A stretch of 64,000 nt of DNA from Heterobilharzia americana. Lineage: Eukaryota > Platyhelminthes > Trematoda > Strigeidida > Schistosomatidae. Below the pieces are notes generated by a model that made no database searches, had not been told where the DNA came from, and saw nothing but the letters and a program-made list of their open reading frames with translations. Made by a program: the position numbers and the translations under genes. Of this stretch, positions 1 to 10,609 are shown one piece after another (the stretch's first letter is position 1; every line of letters begins with the position of its first letter). The DNA is taken from assembly GCA_944470555.2 (NCBI GenBank), contig OX104128.1:45243920-45307919 (forward strand), given 5' to 3'.

Positions 1-539
1 TTGGAGGAAATAATGAGTACAATACGACAAAATGATTTTTTTAACCTGAAAACGAATAAGCAAACAAATAAGAATCACTTGACCAAAAAAACAACTGTAA
101 TAAGAAAAGTATTTGATTAGAATTAGTAGAAACACAAAGCTATCAATAAAAAGTAAGGAAGACTAAGTGAACCTTAGATCAAAGAATATTCTTCGCCAAA
201 ATACAGTTTTCTTGCTGGAAATAAATTGCCATTCACCACTTAAAATCATGAGTAAGAATGTTCAGTAACCATATCAATGGAAAGCTTGCAGATTGTGGAA
301 TGGAAGAATGTATTATGAGTGAATTTTTAATGATGAGTTTCCATACAGGGAAACGTTCTTCCTGGATTTCTCTGCTTGCGACTATCCATCATTAATATAA
401 AATTGAAACACAGGCAATATTGAAATGTCCACACAAGAGACCATATGCCAATATAGACCGGTCAACTTGGTCCAACCAACGACGGGACATTGCAGGTAGC
501 AGCATATAAACTACCCCCAAAGCACAAGAAGTGAATACC
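1..539. other. No gene recognised
   Basis: AT-rich sequence with no long open frame, and no mobile element I can name. It is repeated at 18378-18916. Confidence 0.6.
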
Positions 540-660
540 GTGATCCGGTGGCATAGTGGATAATACTCTGGCGTCTGAAGACAACGGTGCGTACATCCAG
601 CTGATGAATCCCAAACAGAACGAAATGCGTCTCTTGGATTCCTCTACTAGCCACTATCCA
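540..660 (+). mobile_element. Smα-like tRNA-derived SINE fragment with decayed hammerhead
   Basis: The left part, GTGGCATAGTGGATAA at about 548-563, resembles the pol III A box of a tRNA-derived head; no intact B box follows. At 592-641 lies a hammerhead ribozyme skeleton: CTGATGA at 601-607 and GAAA at 622-625, flanked by the stem-I halves CATCCAG and TTGGATT. Stem II has lost its pairing (ATCC against GAAC) and stem I has a mismatch, so self-cleavage is unlikely. This is the arrangement known for the schistosome Smα SINE, whose RNA carries an active hammerhead. Confidence 0.85.
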
Positions 661-754
661 TCAGTAATAAGAGTTTTTATTTTGGTAATGTACCCAGCTA
701 AATGCTATTAAAATGTTCCAACTTCCAATGAGATTATAAACAATCTAACCATTA

Positions 755-900
755 TTATTATTATTGTATATCCCTCGAGCTCCTAGTGGAACTTAGGGCT
801 TCAGTAGCACGTCACCATTTCACTCTGTTCTCTTCAGTCTTTTTAACCTGACCATAGTTGGCACGAATGTCCTGGAAGAAGTTGAGCGCTGTGTCTAATT
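755..900 (-). mobile_element. RTE retrotransposon 3' end, strongly 5'-truncated
   Basis: On the minus strand this reads as the last ~145 bases of an RTE element, including the shared 3'-terminal stretch (CTACTGAAGCCCTAAGTTCC) and an (AAT)n tail instead of poly-A. The 9-mer TAACCATTA is found at both ends (746-754 and 901-909) and is the likely target-site duplication. A short 3' stub with a target duplication is the usual result of incomplete target-primed reverse transcription. Confidence 0.8.
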
Positions 901-909
901 TAACCATTA

Positions 910-1361
910 CAAGAATACATTTCAAAATAATCCCAGTGTGTTTAGAAAATCAAAACAAGATAATTCTAAACGTTTCATTATGTAAGCAGAATATTCTGCT
1001 TATAAAAATATTTCAAATGTTGGTGCGATAACAGACAGTAATTTTGATCTAAATATTACCAAAATGAAAACCGATCATTACGTGTAAACTTTTCATTACA
1101 AATTTGCTTATAACAAATTTAAGATTAAGATTTCTCTAGAAACCTCATTTACAGTAATAAATTACACTCAATATATTTTGGAATAAGCTTTCTGAGATAT
1201 TACATAACCTTGTCACTGCAAACTCTGGATTGATTTTAAATTTAATCTAAACCGGATGGGGATCACTTTCTCAAAAATAATTTTATCTGATAGGAGATTG
1301 TGACTTTCCAAGTCAATCCAAGTACAAATGGCTTATATCGGTCCAATTAACCAGATTCCAA
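910..1361. other. No gene recognised
   Basis: AT-rich intergenic sequence between two RTE insertions, with no coding or repeat signal that I can support. It is repeated at 19287-19738. Confidence 0.6.
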
Positions 1362-1376
1362 TAAGAAATTCTTCTA
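1362..1376. repeat. Target-site duplication, left copy, of RTE element A
   Basis: The 15-mer TAAGAAATTCTTCTA occurs here and, perfectly, at 4683-4697, exactly flanking the RTE element. This fixes the element's ends at 1377 and 4682. Confidence 0.9.
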
Positions 1377-1399
1377 TTACTATTGTTATTATTTGTACC

Positions 1400-3268
1400 T
1401 TGGGTTTCTAATAGAACATAGGGCTTCGGTAGCACGTCGCCAATGCACTCTGTTATCTGAAATCTTTTATATCTGGCTCCGCGACAGCCCATAAGCTCTC
1501 ACTGCCTCGTCACACGATCTCCTCCATGTCACCCTCGGACGCCCAGCTAGTCGCTTCCCATCGGGGTTCAACTCCAAGGCCTGGCCTGACGTGTGATGTC
1601 CCCGTCGGCCTTCTCAGTATATGCTCAATCTGCTTCTTGGTTGGTTCGTTGCCAGACAAAGTTGCTTGCCGCTTATTCTTTCTGGCCATCTGATCTTCAG
1701 TAGAGAGCGTAGGCAGTCGTTGGTGGATGTCTACGGTTTGTTGGAAATCCAGTTCGTAACGCGCCAAGTCTCTCAACCATCACATAGAAGTACTGACTTG
1801 ACTCAATTAGTGTTGAAAATCCGCATCGTGTTCCACATGCTGAGTGCAGAAGATCATCATACTGGTTTCAGGTTAATGAACGCCTGTCTCGCTTTTCTGA
1901 TTCTGATTTTGACATCCTCGTCTGTGCCGTCTGTAGTTGAAACAGTGCTTCTTAGATAGGTGAAGGAGGTTACTTCCTTTAAGTTTCTCCCGTTGATGGT
2001 GATTGGAGCTTGTTGTTGGTGTTGGTGGTGGTGTTGGTGTTGGTTGGTTATCTTCATCACCTCTCTCTTCTCCACATTCACTTGAAGCAAGTTCCATCTT
2101 CGCTGCCCTGCCCTACCCTACCTCTTCTGTCAACTTGTTAGTTCTCGCCTGTAGATCATCAAGTTTGTGTGACATCGGACACAAGTCATCGGCGAAATCC
2201 AACTTCTCTAGGATATTTTCCCCGTCCAGCCAACGTATCACTCTCTTCTCGCTCCTCACGGTTTCCTGCATCATCCAGTCCACTACAATCAGGAAGATGA
2301 TGGATGATAGTAGGCAGGATTGTTTTACTCCTTCCTATCTTCACTTCAAAAGCATCACTGAGCTTCCCATTGTGAATTACTTGGTCGGCATGTGACATCT
2401 TCATATAGTTGTTCAATTGTGTTGACGAAGGTTTGTGACACTAAGACCGTAGTGTTGAAGCAGTTGCCAAATTACTTCTCAGATGACGCTGTCGAAGGCC
2501 GTTTCTAAGTCGATGAAGTTAAGGTGGAGGGTTGACTGCCATACTATTCTCTGTTCTATGATGATGTGAAGCCTTGCGATTTGATCCACACATGATTTGT
2601 TCCTCCTGAAGCCTGCCTGCATGTTCAGGTCGTAATTATGAATCCAGCCAATCCTTTATTATCTGCAGGATGATGCGGCATAATATTTTGCATGGGGTTG
2701 ACAGAGGTGGAGCATGATTCCTCGCCAGTTGTTGCAAAGTCTACTGTCTCCGTTCTGTGGAAGTTTGACAAGGTAGCCCTTCTTCCAATCTATGTTCAGA
2801 TATCTTTACTTCCTTCCTTCCTTCCTTGGGAAACTTCTACAAGTGAAGTGGTGTGAGCATGTCCTCTGTTGTCTCTGTGTCTGTTCTCGGTGCTTTTCGA
2901 GGGATTCCATCTGTTCCTGCTGCTTTCACACATTATAGTAGCTCTATGGCTTTCAGAACTTCAACTTTTGTTGGAGGATTTATGTTCACTTGTAATTCAG
3001 CGGCTGCAGGTGGTATTTCTGGACGAAGTGCAGGTAGTGGTGGTCGACTCAACAGCTTTTTGAAGTGGTCGGCCCGTCGTTTCCTTTGCTTCTCTTCTTT
3101 GGTAATAATACTTCTTTCATCATCTTTTTCATCTGTGTTGATCTCTTCTCTACCAGAGAGTAACCTGGTTATTTGATATAATGTTGTCAGGTCTCTCCTA
3201 CCAACCGGCAGCCTGTTCTGCTTCACTTGCCAGTGTTTCATAGAAGTGTCTTTTGTCTTTCCGTGCAC
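1400..3268 (-). pseudogene. RTE reverse transcriptase and C-terminal region, frameshifted
   Basis: The linker runs from about 3268 (MHGKTKDTSMKHWQVKQNRL) and contains INPPTKVEVLKAIELL, the usual lead into the RT fingers. The palm motif appears as KLDFADDL, with the FADD codons at 2185-2196, so the catalytic aspartates survive. The following RT text is GRNLKEVTSFTYLRSTVS near 2000. A C-terminal part (FQQTVDIHQRLPTLSTEDQM, 1510-1776) belongs to the same element. Stops and shifts separate these pieces, for example between the DNA-binding linker and the palm. The enzyme would have copied element RNA at the nicked target; it is not functional here. Confidence 0.88.
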
Positions 3269-3578
3269 TCTTCTTCACTTCTTTGTCCAGTGAGTGTTTT
3301 GTACATTGTACTCAGTTCCTCCTATCTTTGAGCATCCTTGCACTGCTTCATCTTCTGTCTCACCATCCTCCTCTCCTCTGTCAGCTTTCATGTATCCATC
3401 GAAATCCATTCTTTATCTTCTTTCTTCTTCCTTCTTAACACGGCTGTGCAGGTTTCTTTCCACATCTCTTTCAAAGACTTCCAGTGTTCCTCCACACAGG
3501 TTTCTTCAGGGATGTTCCTTGATATCTCCCATTTTGTCTAGATGGCTGATGTGAAGATTTCCTTTGTAGTTTCACCCT

Positions 3579-4434
3579 TCAGTTTCTGTTCTGGGTGTTG
3601 AACTGTGGTCTATCACCAACTTCCTTGAAGGCTTTCAACTTGATTTGGAAGGTTCCTTGCACTAAACAGTGGTCTGAACCTACATCTGCTCCTCTTCTTG
3701 ACCTTGTGTTAAGTAGACTGCGTCTCCACTTTCTCCACATTGAGATTAAGTCAATCTGATTTTTAGTGTGTCCTGGTGTCTGGTGAAATCCATGTCGCTC
3801 GCTTTGTGGATATCCTTGTGCTTGAACACACTGCCTGACTCCAATCACCAAATCGTTGAATGCACTAAATTCTGCAAACAATTCTCCATTCTCGTTCATC
3901 ACCTCACCGGGCGCTTCTCGACCCATGGTTAGTTCTCTTCCTGTGTTGTCCACTCCCAGTTTGGCATTCATGTCGCCCATTAGAATTTTGATATTGCCAA
4001 CTAGAGTGGTATCTTGTCCAGTGTTGATTGAAGTTGTCTGTAGAATTCCTCCTTCTTCTCTTACTCTGCATTATTTGTAGGTGCATAGTGTATCATTGTG
4101 ACCTTCCTTCCTTTTGAGTTGAATCTTGCTGTCATGAACCTGGAGAAGATTGGTTCCCACTGCATGAGAGAGAGCCTTCGATGCTCCTGGAAGAGGGACA
4201 CTATGATGGCCACTCTCTTAGTGTGCTCTTGGTTGTCGTCTGGGTGACAATATCGGTGTAGATTATTGATTCTCCAGTTGACAGTTTGGAGAGTCCACTC
4301 CCATTCCATCTGCTTTCGCAAATTCCAAGCACTTCAATGTGATACCTCTTCATCTCGTTTGCAATCTGGGCTGCCTTGCTGGATTCAAACATCGTGCGTA
4401 CATTCCATGTCCCCACATTTGCTTTCGCTTTCAT
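3579..4434 (-). pseudogene. RTE endonuclease (EEP) domain, frameshifted
   Basis: The coding part starts with MKAKANVGTWNVRTMFE near 4434, matching the first endonuclease motif, then GICESRWNGSG, which holds the catalytic glutamate. A frameshift near 4250 moves the reading to a frame that contains IHYAPTNNAE (ending at 4061). A further shift leads to MGDMNAKLG (from 3980), then HTKNQIDLI and RRGADVGSDHCLV, the last holding the catalytic Asp-His pair. All motifs of the exonuclease-endonuclease-phosphatase fold that nicks target DNA are therefore recognisable, but spread over at least three frames. The domain is followed by the linker and RT of the same element. Confidence 0.9.
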
Positions 4435-4682
4435 CTAGGGAGAGAAGACATATCGGCCAATTGGCTTCCCGAAGGCTTTCACCAACTGGCGTCATTCCGC
4501 CTCTCCGATTCCAGCGAGGAATAATTTTGTTTTTATTTTTTATATATCGTTTGTGCTTCGAAATTTCTTTAGCGGTTAGATTTGTTTTACGGGGTAGGGT
4601 TGCTAGCCCTATGCACAACCTTCCCTCTATACCCGGGCTTAGGACCGGCTAGTCACTAGTGAACTAGTTAACCATGCAAGGT

Positions 4683-4697
4683 TAAGAAATTCTTCTA
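4683..4697. repeat. Target-site duplication, right copy, of RTE element A
   Basis: Perfect 15-base match to 1362-1376. It lies just upstream of the element's 5' end, since the element is on the minus strand. Confidence 0.9.
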
Positions 4698-4889
4698 GTC
4701 CAACAGAAATATCTCTTGACTACACAAACACATCCTCTTTTAAAGAGAGAAATTAACTAATCACATTTTTATGATAATTTTTCCTCTTTACTTTAGATGA
4801 ATGAAGGAGGAGAAATGTGCCGTGTAATAAACGTTAACCAGTCCCCCCCCCCACATATACCCAACAGTCTGTTTATTTATTTCAATGTT

Positions 4890-5420
4890 CCATAGGGTTG
4901 ACAGTTATGTAGCATAATAATAAACATTCATTCTGTTATTAGTCTTTCTAGTTGTTTTTGGTAGTGCTGTTCCAGTCGATATTATGTTGTTCTTCTCGTG
5001 GATGAGTTCCTATCGATGGACTTTTCTTCAAATTCTTTTGATTTCTGTTCCTCACTGGACCGACCTTTAGTTAATATCTGATGTTCATTCAGTCAGGCTT
5101 TCAGAGATCTAGATGTTTGTTCTTAACAGCTTATTGATCACTTTCCATATGGTATTTAATACACTACATTATTCTTGTCCAGTTTTCTAACCAGATCTTC
5201 AATTGGGTTACATTTATTTTTTATGAGATCTATCAGTTTAAATTCTGTGGAAACATCAGCCTTTTTAGGGTTTATTCTAATTCTCTCGGATGTACCTTTT
5301 TCGTGTGGTAATGCTACTGTCTTCTTGTAGTTATCTTATTAACTTCTGTCGATGACTTTGTTTATTTTTCTTGGCTTTATATTTCGTTGACTGTTGCGAA
5401 TAACGATTCTTTTGTTAAAT
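4890..5420 (-). pseudogene. Penelope-like element relic (RT-endonuclease connector)
   Basis: No long ORF marks this element. Read on the minus strand from 5335, one frame gives DNYKKTVALPHEKGTSERIR, then STEFKLIDLIKNK and KLDKNNVVY (the NVVY codons are at 5159-5170), then a stop. This is the typical connector of Penelope-like proteins: a VALPY-like block, a long helical stretch, then the VVYxIPC start of the GIY-YIG endonuclease. Further text towards 4900 in other frames (SLTEHTSDIN-like) fits a decayed endonuclease. The RT itself is missing, and frameshifts show it is old. The assignment rests on motif order, not on a database match. Confidence 0.72.
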
Positions 5421-5429
5421 CCTAAAAAA

Positions 5430-7529
5430 GACATTCATGGATCAGATTTTACGTGATTTGTATGGTTTTGGTGCATTACCCCCACCCCTCTACTCCCATA
5501 AATATATTCACTAAAGAACAATAAAGAGGAACTACATGTGTGACGTTGACTAGTAAATAAGTGAATAGATATTACTAAAAGTTTCAAATGTTGATGCGAT
5601 CGTGGAGAGTAATTTGGCTAGAAATATTGCTGCAATAAAAGCTGATCATTATGAACTTACTCATTATAGATTATTGTTTGATAAAATCTTACTGTTAGAA
5701 AAGATGTGTGAAACTTGGCGATTTATAGGTTGATTTCTGAATTGATTATATGTGTGTATTTTGCTATCAGATACCTGTAAAGGACCTTCTAGTTATCCCT
5801 ACTTTTCAGTCACTACTCAAATCGTATCTACTTTCTGAAAAATAAGGAAGGGGGTACAGTCTTGAACTTGAATAGTAAGTGGTATTCTGAATTCATCACT
5901 AACAAAATAAAGTTATAGTAGTTTGCTTACATGTTTGGGCTACCCAAAAAAATTCCATCGTATACATTACATCAAATTACTTCTTTTTGATTGTTTTAAT
6001 TATTCAAACGTCAACAAATCGTAAAATGTACTCTCGTACATTCTTAAAAAGTTTTCAACCTGTCGTCACACAAGTAAACGAAAAAATTAGTAGAAAACAT
6101 CACGATAGACAGCAGTGAGGTCTTCAGCGCACAGCAGTCCATCACATAACTATTATAGGAATAGTTAGCAGGAATTACAAATTTTTATACTATCTGTATG
6201 ATTTTTCACCATTAAACTCCGGTTGTTTTTCTGTTCAAAGCAACAAACTAGACGATAACGTAAAAAACAACTGATTGTTGTGGAACCTTGCTTATCATAC
6301 CGTTATAACCAACATCATTGAGTTGCAATGGTTATTCAGTTTGAAAATACTGTAGAAGGAGTAAATTTATTAAAACATCTCACTGAGAGTTCCATACTGT
6401 GTTAAACATTAATGTCTGGAACAAAATGATTATTCTTTTGTTTTTGTTTGAAAATTTTCCAACTTAGTTACCTACACTACACAACACTTACCTACTTATG
6501 TTGGTAACCAAAGTGGGCAGTTCTAAAATATACGTTTTGAAAATGTTGTTCAACTAATTTTATTCGAAGTAGCCACCTATAATCAACTGAAAATACATAC
6601 AGACAACTAGATATTTGAAGCAAATACACCTATGATGTGGTATTTACTTGTTAAATTCACTTAGACAGTTGTCCTGAGATTTTAATCCTGTCTGAAACGT
6701 CTAAATGTTGTTACGAAACCAGTCTGATTTTTGAAGTATCATAGTAATCTTATTAGAAACTTTCAAAAGCAAATCCGAAGACCTACTGAAATTTTAAATG
6801 AAAGCAGCTAGAAATACTTTTAGATGAGGTGAATTGAAGCACTGGCATCAAACATCTGTGGGTGAATCCTAAATATATATCTCAGTAGCAGAATACATTT
6901 CAATTAAAGTTAGTGCACAAAGTAGCAGCAAGCTATAAATAATATTACTATAAGCTTAGATAGTAATTAATACTCAGATGGTTTTGGTAATTTTATCCGA
7001 AAATTCGTTGCTTCTCAACTGTGAATCTGCAATCCATTTGAATCTATCCTTCGTAAAACAAGTAATACGTCTCTGTCCTGCTACATATGTATTTCACATG
7101 CCTATCATTAAAATAGTATTTGTTAATCACGATATTTTCAAATGTTAGATCACTTTATGACAGACAGTGGAACTCAGAGTGCTCGTCTTTTTTTCTAAAA
7201 TTTATCACTTGTATTTTCATGTATCTGTTGAGATTCGAATAAGGGATAAACTGTTTCAACTCCAAAACATTTTAAATCAGGGTTCAGTGTGTTATTATAA
7301 CTAACTCAGTGCTAATGCCCAGAGGAACCCACTATTTTTTCAATTTGTAGACGGTGAATGCATCAGTCACTGATAGATATAGATGCGTATCAGTTGAGAA
7401 GGCGAAAATCATATAAGTTTGCCATATCCGTTGGTGAGCAGAAGTCTTGAACACATAGGGAGGCTAAGAGTGGAGTATACTGGTAGCTGAGTACTGAGGG
7501 ATCAAGACCACTTTTTATTGAAGGTCTAT
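5430..7529. other. No gene recognised
   Basis: Two kilobases of AT-rich sequence with only short chance frames, homopolymer runs and no repeat I can name. It is repeated in unit 2 at about 23808-25907. Confidence 0.55.
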
Positions 7530-7662
7530 GCGGAGTAGCTCAGGCGATTCACTGGAAATGATTATCTATGCTGTAGCTGTTGCAAAAAAGGATGGACCTC
7601 ATTTTGACAGAGAATGTTAATGCTGTTCAGTCAACGGTATTACTGGGATTCGATTCTCCCTG
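7530..7662 (+). mobile_element. tRNA-like SINE head relic
   Basis: GGAGTAGCTCAGGCG at 7532-7546 looks like a pol III A box. GGGATTCGATTCTCCC at 7645-7660 looks like a B box. Their spacing of about 100 bases is longer than in a tRNA gene, and no cloverleaf can be drawn, so this is at best an old tRNA-derived SINE with an insertion. The copy in unit 2 is at 25908-26040. Confidence 0.4.
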
Positions 7663-8325
7663 TTGTTAATTTACTGCAAATAATTGAACAATCATTGTCA
7701 GAATATATAGATTAGATATAGGCCGTCTTCCCAATCAAAATCCCATTCATTTTAAGGCTAAAATATTTGTTTATAAGGGAAAGAAACCCTACTTTTCTTT
7801 TATTTATGTTTATCTTTCTTTAACGTCAATTCATGGATTACCCCCCTGAAGCCAACAGTGAACAAAATGTAATTCTAATATAAAATTTGTATTTCATTTA
7901 GAAAAAGTAAATCTTCTTTGTGTTATCTAAAAAGTAGATGCCTTCATCTATGTGAAGTGTCTGTCTTAACTGAAAAGATGATGCAAAACTTTTTACTTAA
8001 AGTAACTAATTCAATCATCTGTGCAAGGAAAACTTAAGATAGCGGTATGCTGCTCACTGCAGGTTTCATTAGACATCGTACAGTAGTTCATCTGTATTGC
8101 AATAGTTTGAAGACATCCAAAAATCATAGTGTATTGGTCACAGTTGAATGTCTTCTTCGTAACTAATAAGTTCATAATTAAAAAAGATGAGAATTTCTTA
8201 TTTTGTTAAATCAACAATATAACACTTCCATTTTCATACATTTAGTAATTATTCACCCCCTTTTTAATTGCCTATATGTTTAAAATACTTAATGAGCTTG
8301 ATAAACATAAATACAGTTAGAAGTA
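7663..8325. other. No gene recognised
   Basis: AT-rich, short frames only, no repeat recognised. It is repeated at 26041-26703. Confidence 0.55.
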
Positions 8326-8512
8326 GTATTCATCATGGACTGACATCAGTTGGGGGACCATTGAAAATCTGGGAGCACTGGACAGCTGTTTCGTCCTAGT
8401 TTGGGACTCCTCAGCAGTACGCACCCAAGACCTGGCTAGAGGTCGAACTCAGGACCTTCAGGTTTCACGGTGAACGCGTTAACCATTCAGCCACTGGATC
8501 GGTTTCTAGTGG
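8326..8512 (-). mobile_element. tRNA-derived SINE with hammerhead ribozyme
   Basis: Read on the minus strand, this element starts with a pol III head: the A-box word TGGCTGAATGGTTAACGCG, then the B-box word GAGTTCGACC. A hammerhead core follows at 8422-8373, then a tail (CCAACTGATGTCAGTCCATG) shared with the neighbouring inverted copy and with a decayed copy at 61592-61795. The head and the layout of head, ribozyme and tail are like Smα, but tail and core words differ, so it is a separate family or subfamily. SINEs of this kind depend on the enzymes of a LINE partner, plausibly one of the RTE elements here. Confidence 0.82.
8373..8422 (-). ncRNA. Hammerhead ribozyme in SINE
   Basis: The minus-strand core reads CTGAGGA (8414-8408), then stem II GTCC…GGAC with loop CAAACTA, then GAAA (8392-8389). 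Stem III is the palindrome ACAGCTGT without a loop, and cleavage is expected after the C at 8381. Stem I pairs GTACTG with CAGTGC (one G-T pair). Every base of the hammerhead consensus CUGANGA…GAA…NUH is present. A loop-free palindromic stem III is also the design of the Smα ribozyme, which works best when two copies pair. Confidence 0.82.
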
Positions 8513-8540
8513 TTCACAATTTCCAACTTCTGTCAATTCA

Positions 8541-8631
8541 CGACATACTAGGACGAAACAGCTGTCCACTGCTTCCAGATTTCTAATGGTTCCCCAACTG
8601 ATGTCAGTCCATGATGAATACTACTTCTAAA
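8541..8631 (+). mobile_element. SINE 3' half in opposite orientation
   Basis: The plus strand from about 8547 repeats the 3' half of the minus-strand SINE at 8326-8392: GGACGAAACAGCTGTCC, then the tail ending GTCAGTCCATGATGAA. The 5' half of the hammerhead (CTGANGA) is absent, so this half cannot cleave alone. With 8326-8392 it forms an inverted pair with arms of ~70-80 bases around the tRNA-like head. Confidence 0.8.
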
Positions 8632-8639
8632 TTAAAAAT

Positions 8640-10377
8640 CCCCATTCATCTCAAAAATAAATACAGTTACTTATTACTGGACTCAAACATTCTGGAAAAC
8701 GTGTTGTTGAATTCATATGTCTGAGAGCATTTCTAAATTATTATCGACAACTAAGGGGAAATGGCAAATGTATTAATTTTTTTCATTTTTGATTTGAATG
8801 AAAAGAAGGTAGCCGAGTTTATCATTAGTTCATTTCCATCTTCATTATTATCACAAATTTGATTTTCATAGGCTTACAGACAGCCCTCGATCTTCAGAAT
8901 GATGATGGCATCTTCAGTCAGTATCTCAGCTGTTTAAACTTATGAATACGATGGAACATGCTTGAGGTTAGCTTCCAACCATAGTAAGAGGGGAAATGAT
9001 ATTTATAGAACGATAAGTGAGTGGGATAATTCAGGCCGAGCACTAGCTGCCTACTCTCCCAAAGAGGTAGATGCAGATATCCGGGACACTGGGGACTTCT
9101 CTAACTCGAGTAAACCGTTTTCATGCATATGTGCCCAAGTAGAAGTTGGCTCCATGTTTGGTGACTTTCTTTAACCTGGACAACTATGGATGGTTTAAGA
9201 TTTTAGAATTAGCTTCTAGAAATCGACATTAGCATTAACCACTTTGTAGAGACGTGGTATCTAAGATGCTTTTCACATCCTTAAAGTATCCGACAGAAAT
9301 ATTTGGCAATCTGATTTCTTTTATTATTTAGTAGTAATTATCATATGTCTTCGTTATGTTGTGTTTTTTGAGCTGAGTGGTTTAATCGTGAAGTATTCAT
9401 TGTCTATCTGGACCATTTCATCTGCACTAACTTCATATTGAAGACCATCCACCTAAGCAACAAATATCCTCTACCATTTCAACTATTCTGTGTGCTTCAT
9501 AAGTTTTCAACTCGAAATATAGTTTTGGGCCACATGAAGATTGAGATACTGGATATATACTTGAAAAACTTTGTTTAACTAATCCTCTAATCATTTCTCA
9601 TCAATTAACATTAATACCGATAGATGTATGGGAAATGAATGAATTTTGAAGACAGTGGATTTCTGAAATGGGATAGTATTTACTACTCATGTCAACAACA
9701 TTCTGATTTGTAGCTTTGACTGGATCTAATCCGACTTAGATCTCTGACATTTCTGTCAAAAGAATATAGAAGAATAAGTCAGGTAATTATAACACTGATT
9801 GCGATTGACAACCTTGACGGAGTTTTTATACTTATAAGCCAGCATTTATCAGATAATTAGAAGTCTAACAGCTTTGAACATTGTGAATATATATTTTGTA
9901 TAGCATATACAACACATTCTTTTCCAATTCAGAAACGTCCATTTGGTACTTTTTAAGCAAGGGTAAAATATGAAGAAATTATGGAAAATCCACCTAAGAT
10001 TACCCCGCGCACAACAATCGAATGTCAAGACACTTTCCATTGAGAAACTCAACTGGAAAAGTTAAGTATTACGCCTTTACTGTCTCGTTTGTAATAAAAG
10101 CAGGAGTAAATTCTGTTCCAAGATGTAATCTCATTAAAATATACGAGATGACTGTTTGTGTACATAAGTTGATCGGAAGAACTAACAATAAAATTAATTC
10201 AGTTAACTTAATGAACATTCTTGACAAATTTATCCACATTGCAGTCCACTTGGTAGCTAGTTGTTGAGTTCTGAACGAATAGCTCGACTACAACATGAAG
10301 ATGGGCACCTATGCAACTGCAAATTACAAGTGTCAATCAACAACAACTGATGTTTACTGCACAATCATTCGCTCTCA
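8640..10377. other. No gene recognised; GC-richer island at ~8875-9180
   Basis: Mostly AT-rich sequence with chance frames. The part at about 8875-9180 is more GC-balanced than its flanks and holds a 70-codon plus-strand frame (8962-9174), but I recognise neither domain nor splice signals in it. It may be an old unnamed repeat. It is repeated at 27018-28755. Confidence 0.4.
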
Positions 10378-10600
10378 CACCTCAGTAGGTTAGTGGATAA
10401 CGCTTTGACATTTGACGCAATGAGTACCGGGTTCGAGTCCAACTAGGATCACAGAATGAGGTGGATTTGCATCCAGCTGATGAGTTCCAAATGAGACGAA
10501 GCGAGGTTTCTCTATTCTGCTGCTAGCAGTCAAGTAAACTGCACCATAGTGAATAACCAGGCAGTATCGAGGCATCTACATCGGAGGCCATCTGCCAACA
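10378..10600 (+). mobile_element. Smα-like tRNA-derived SINE with decayed hammerhead
   Basis: The head has an A-box-like word TTAGTGGATAACGC (about 10390) and an intact B box GGTTCGAGTCC (10430-10440). Then comes the hammerhead skeleton: CATCCAG, CTGATGA at 10477-10483, stem II GTTC…AGAC with one mismatch, and GAA at 10498-10500. The next base is G where the consensus A15.1 should stand, and the cleavage triplet is not recognisable. The SINE is therefore Smα-like with a dead ribozyme. The downstream end is not marked by a clear tail. Confidence 0.83.
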
Positions 10601-10609
10601 GAGATTCAG

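Larger units (their letters stand above)
1377..4682 (-). mobile_element. RTE-clade non-LTR retrotransposon, near full length, dead (element A)
   Basis: Read on the minus strand, the 3.3-kb element has a short 5' region, an apurinic-type endonuclease, a linker, a reverse transcriptase and a C-terminal region, then a 3' end with an ATT/TTG-rich tail rather than poly-A. These are the hallmarks of the RTE clade, which includes schistosome SR2-type elements. Intact 15-base target duplications show a single ordinary insertion that brought in the 5' end. The single ORF is now split over several frames, with stops, so the copy cannot make its protein. Subfamily assignment needs a library comparison. 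Confidence 0.93.

Noticed and set aside
2003..2395. A 130-codon plus-strand frame through the RTE element, rich in Ser and Val/Gly
   Set aside because: It is the antisense shadow of the minus-strand reverse transcriptase. The GVGGGVGVG run is the complement of the CAACAC tract, and the same shadow recurs in every RTE copy.
4266..4652. A 128-codon plus-strand frame at the 5' end of RTE element A
   Set aside because: It lies antisense to the endonuclease start (TWNVRT), which has real motifs on the minus strand.
10390..10575. A 61-codon minus-strand ORF
   Set aside because: It is the complement of the Smα-like SINE with its B box and ribozyme, not a gene.
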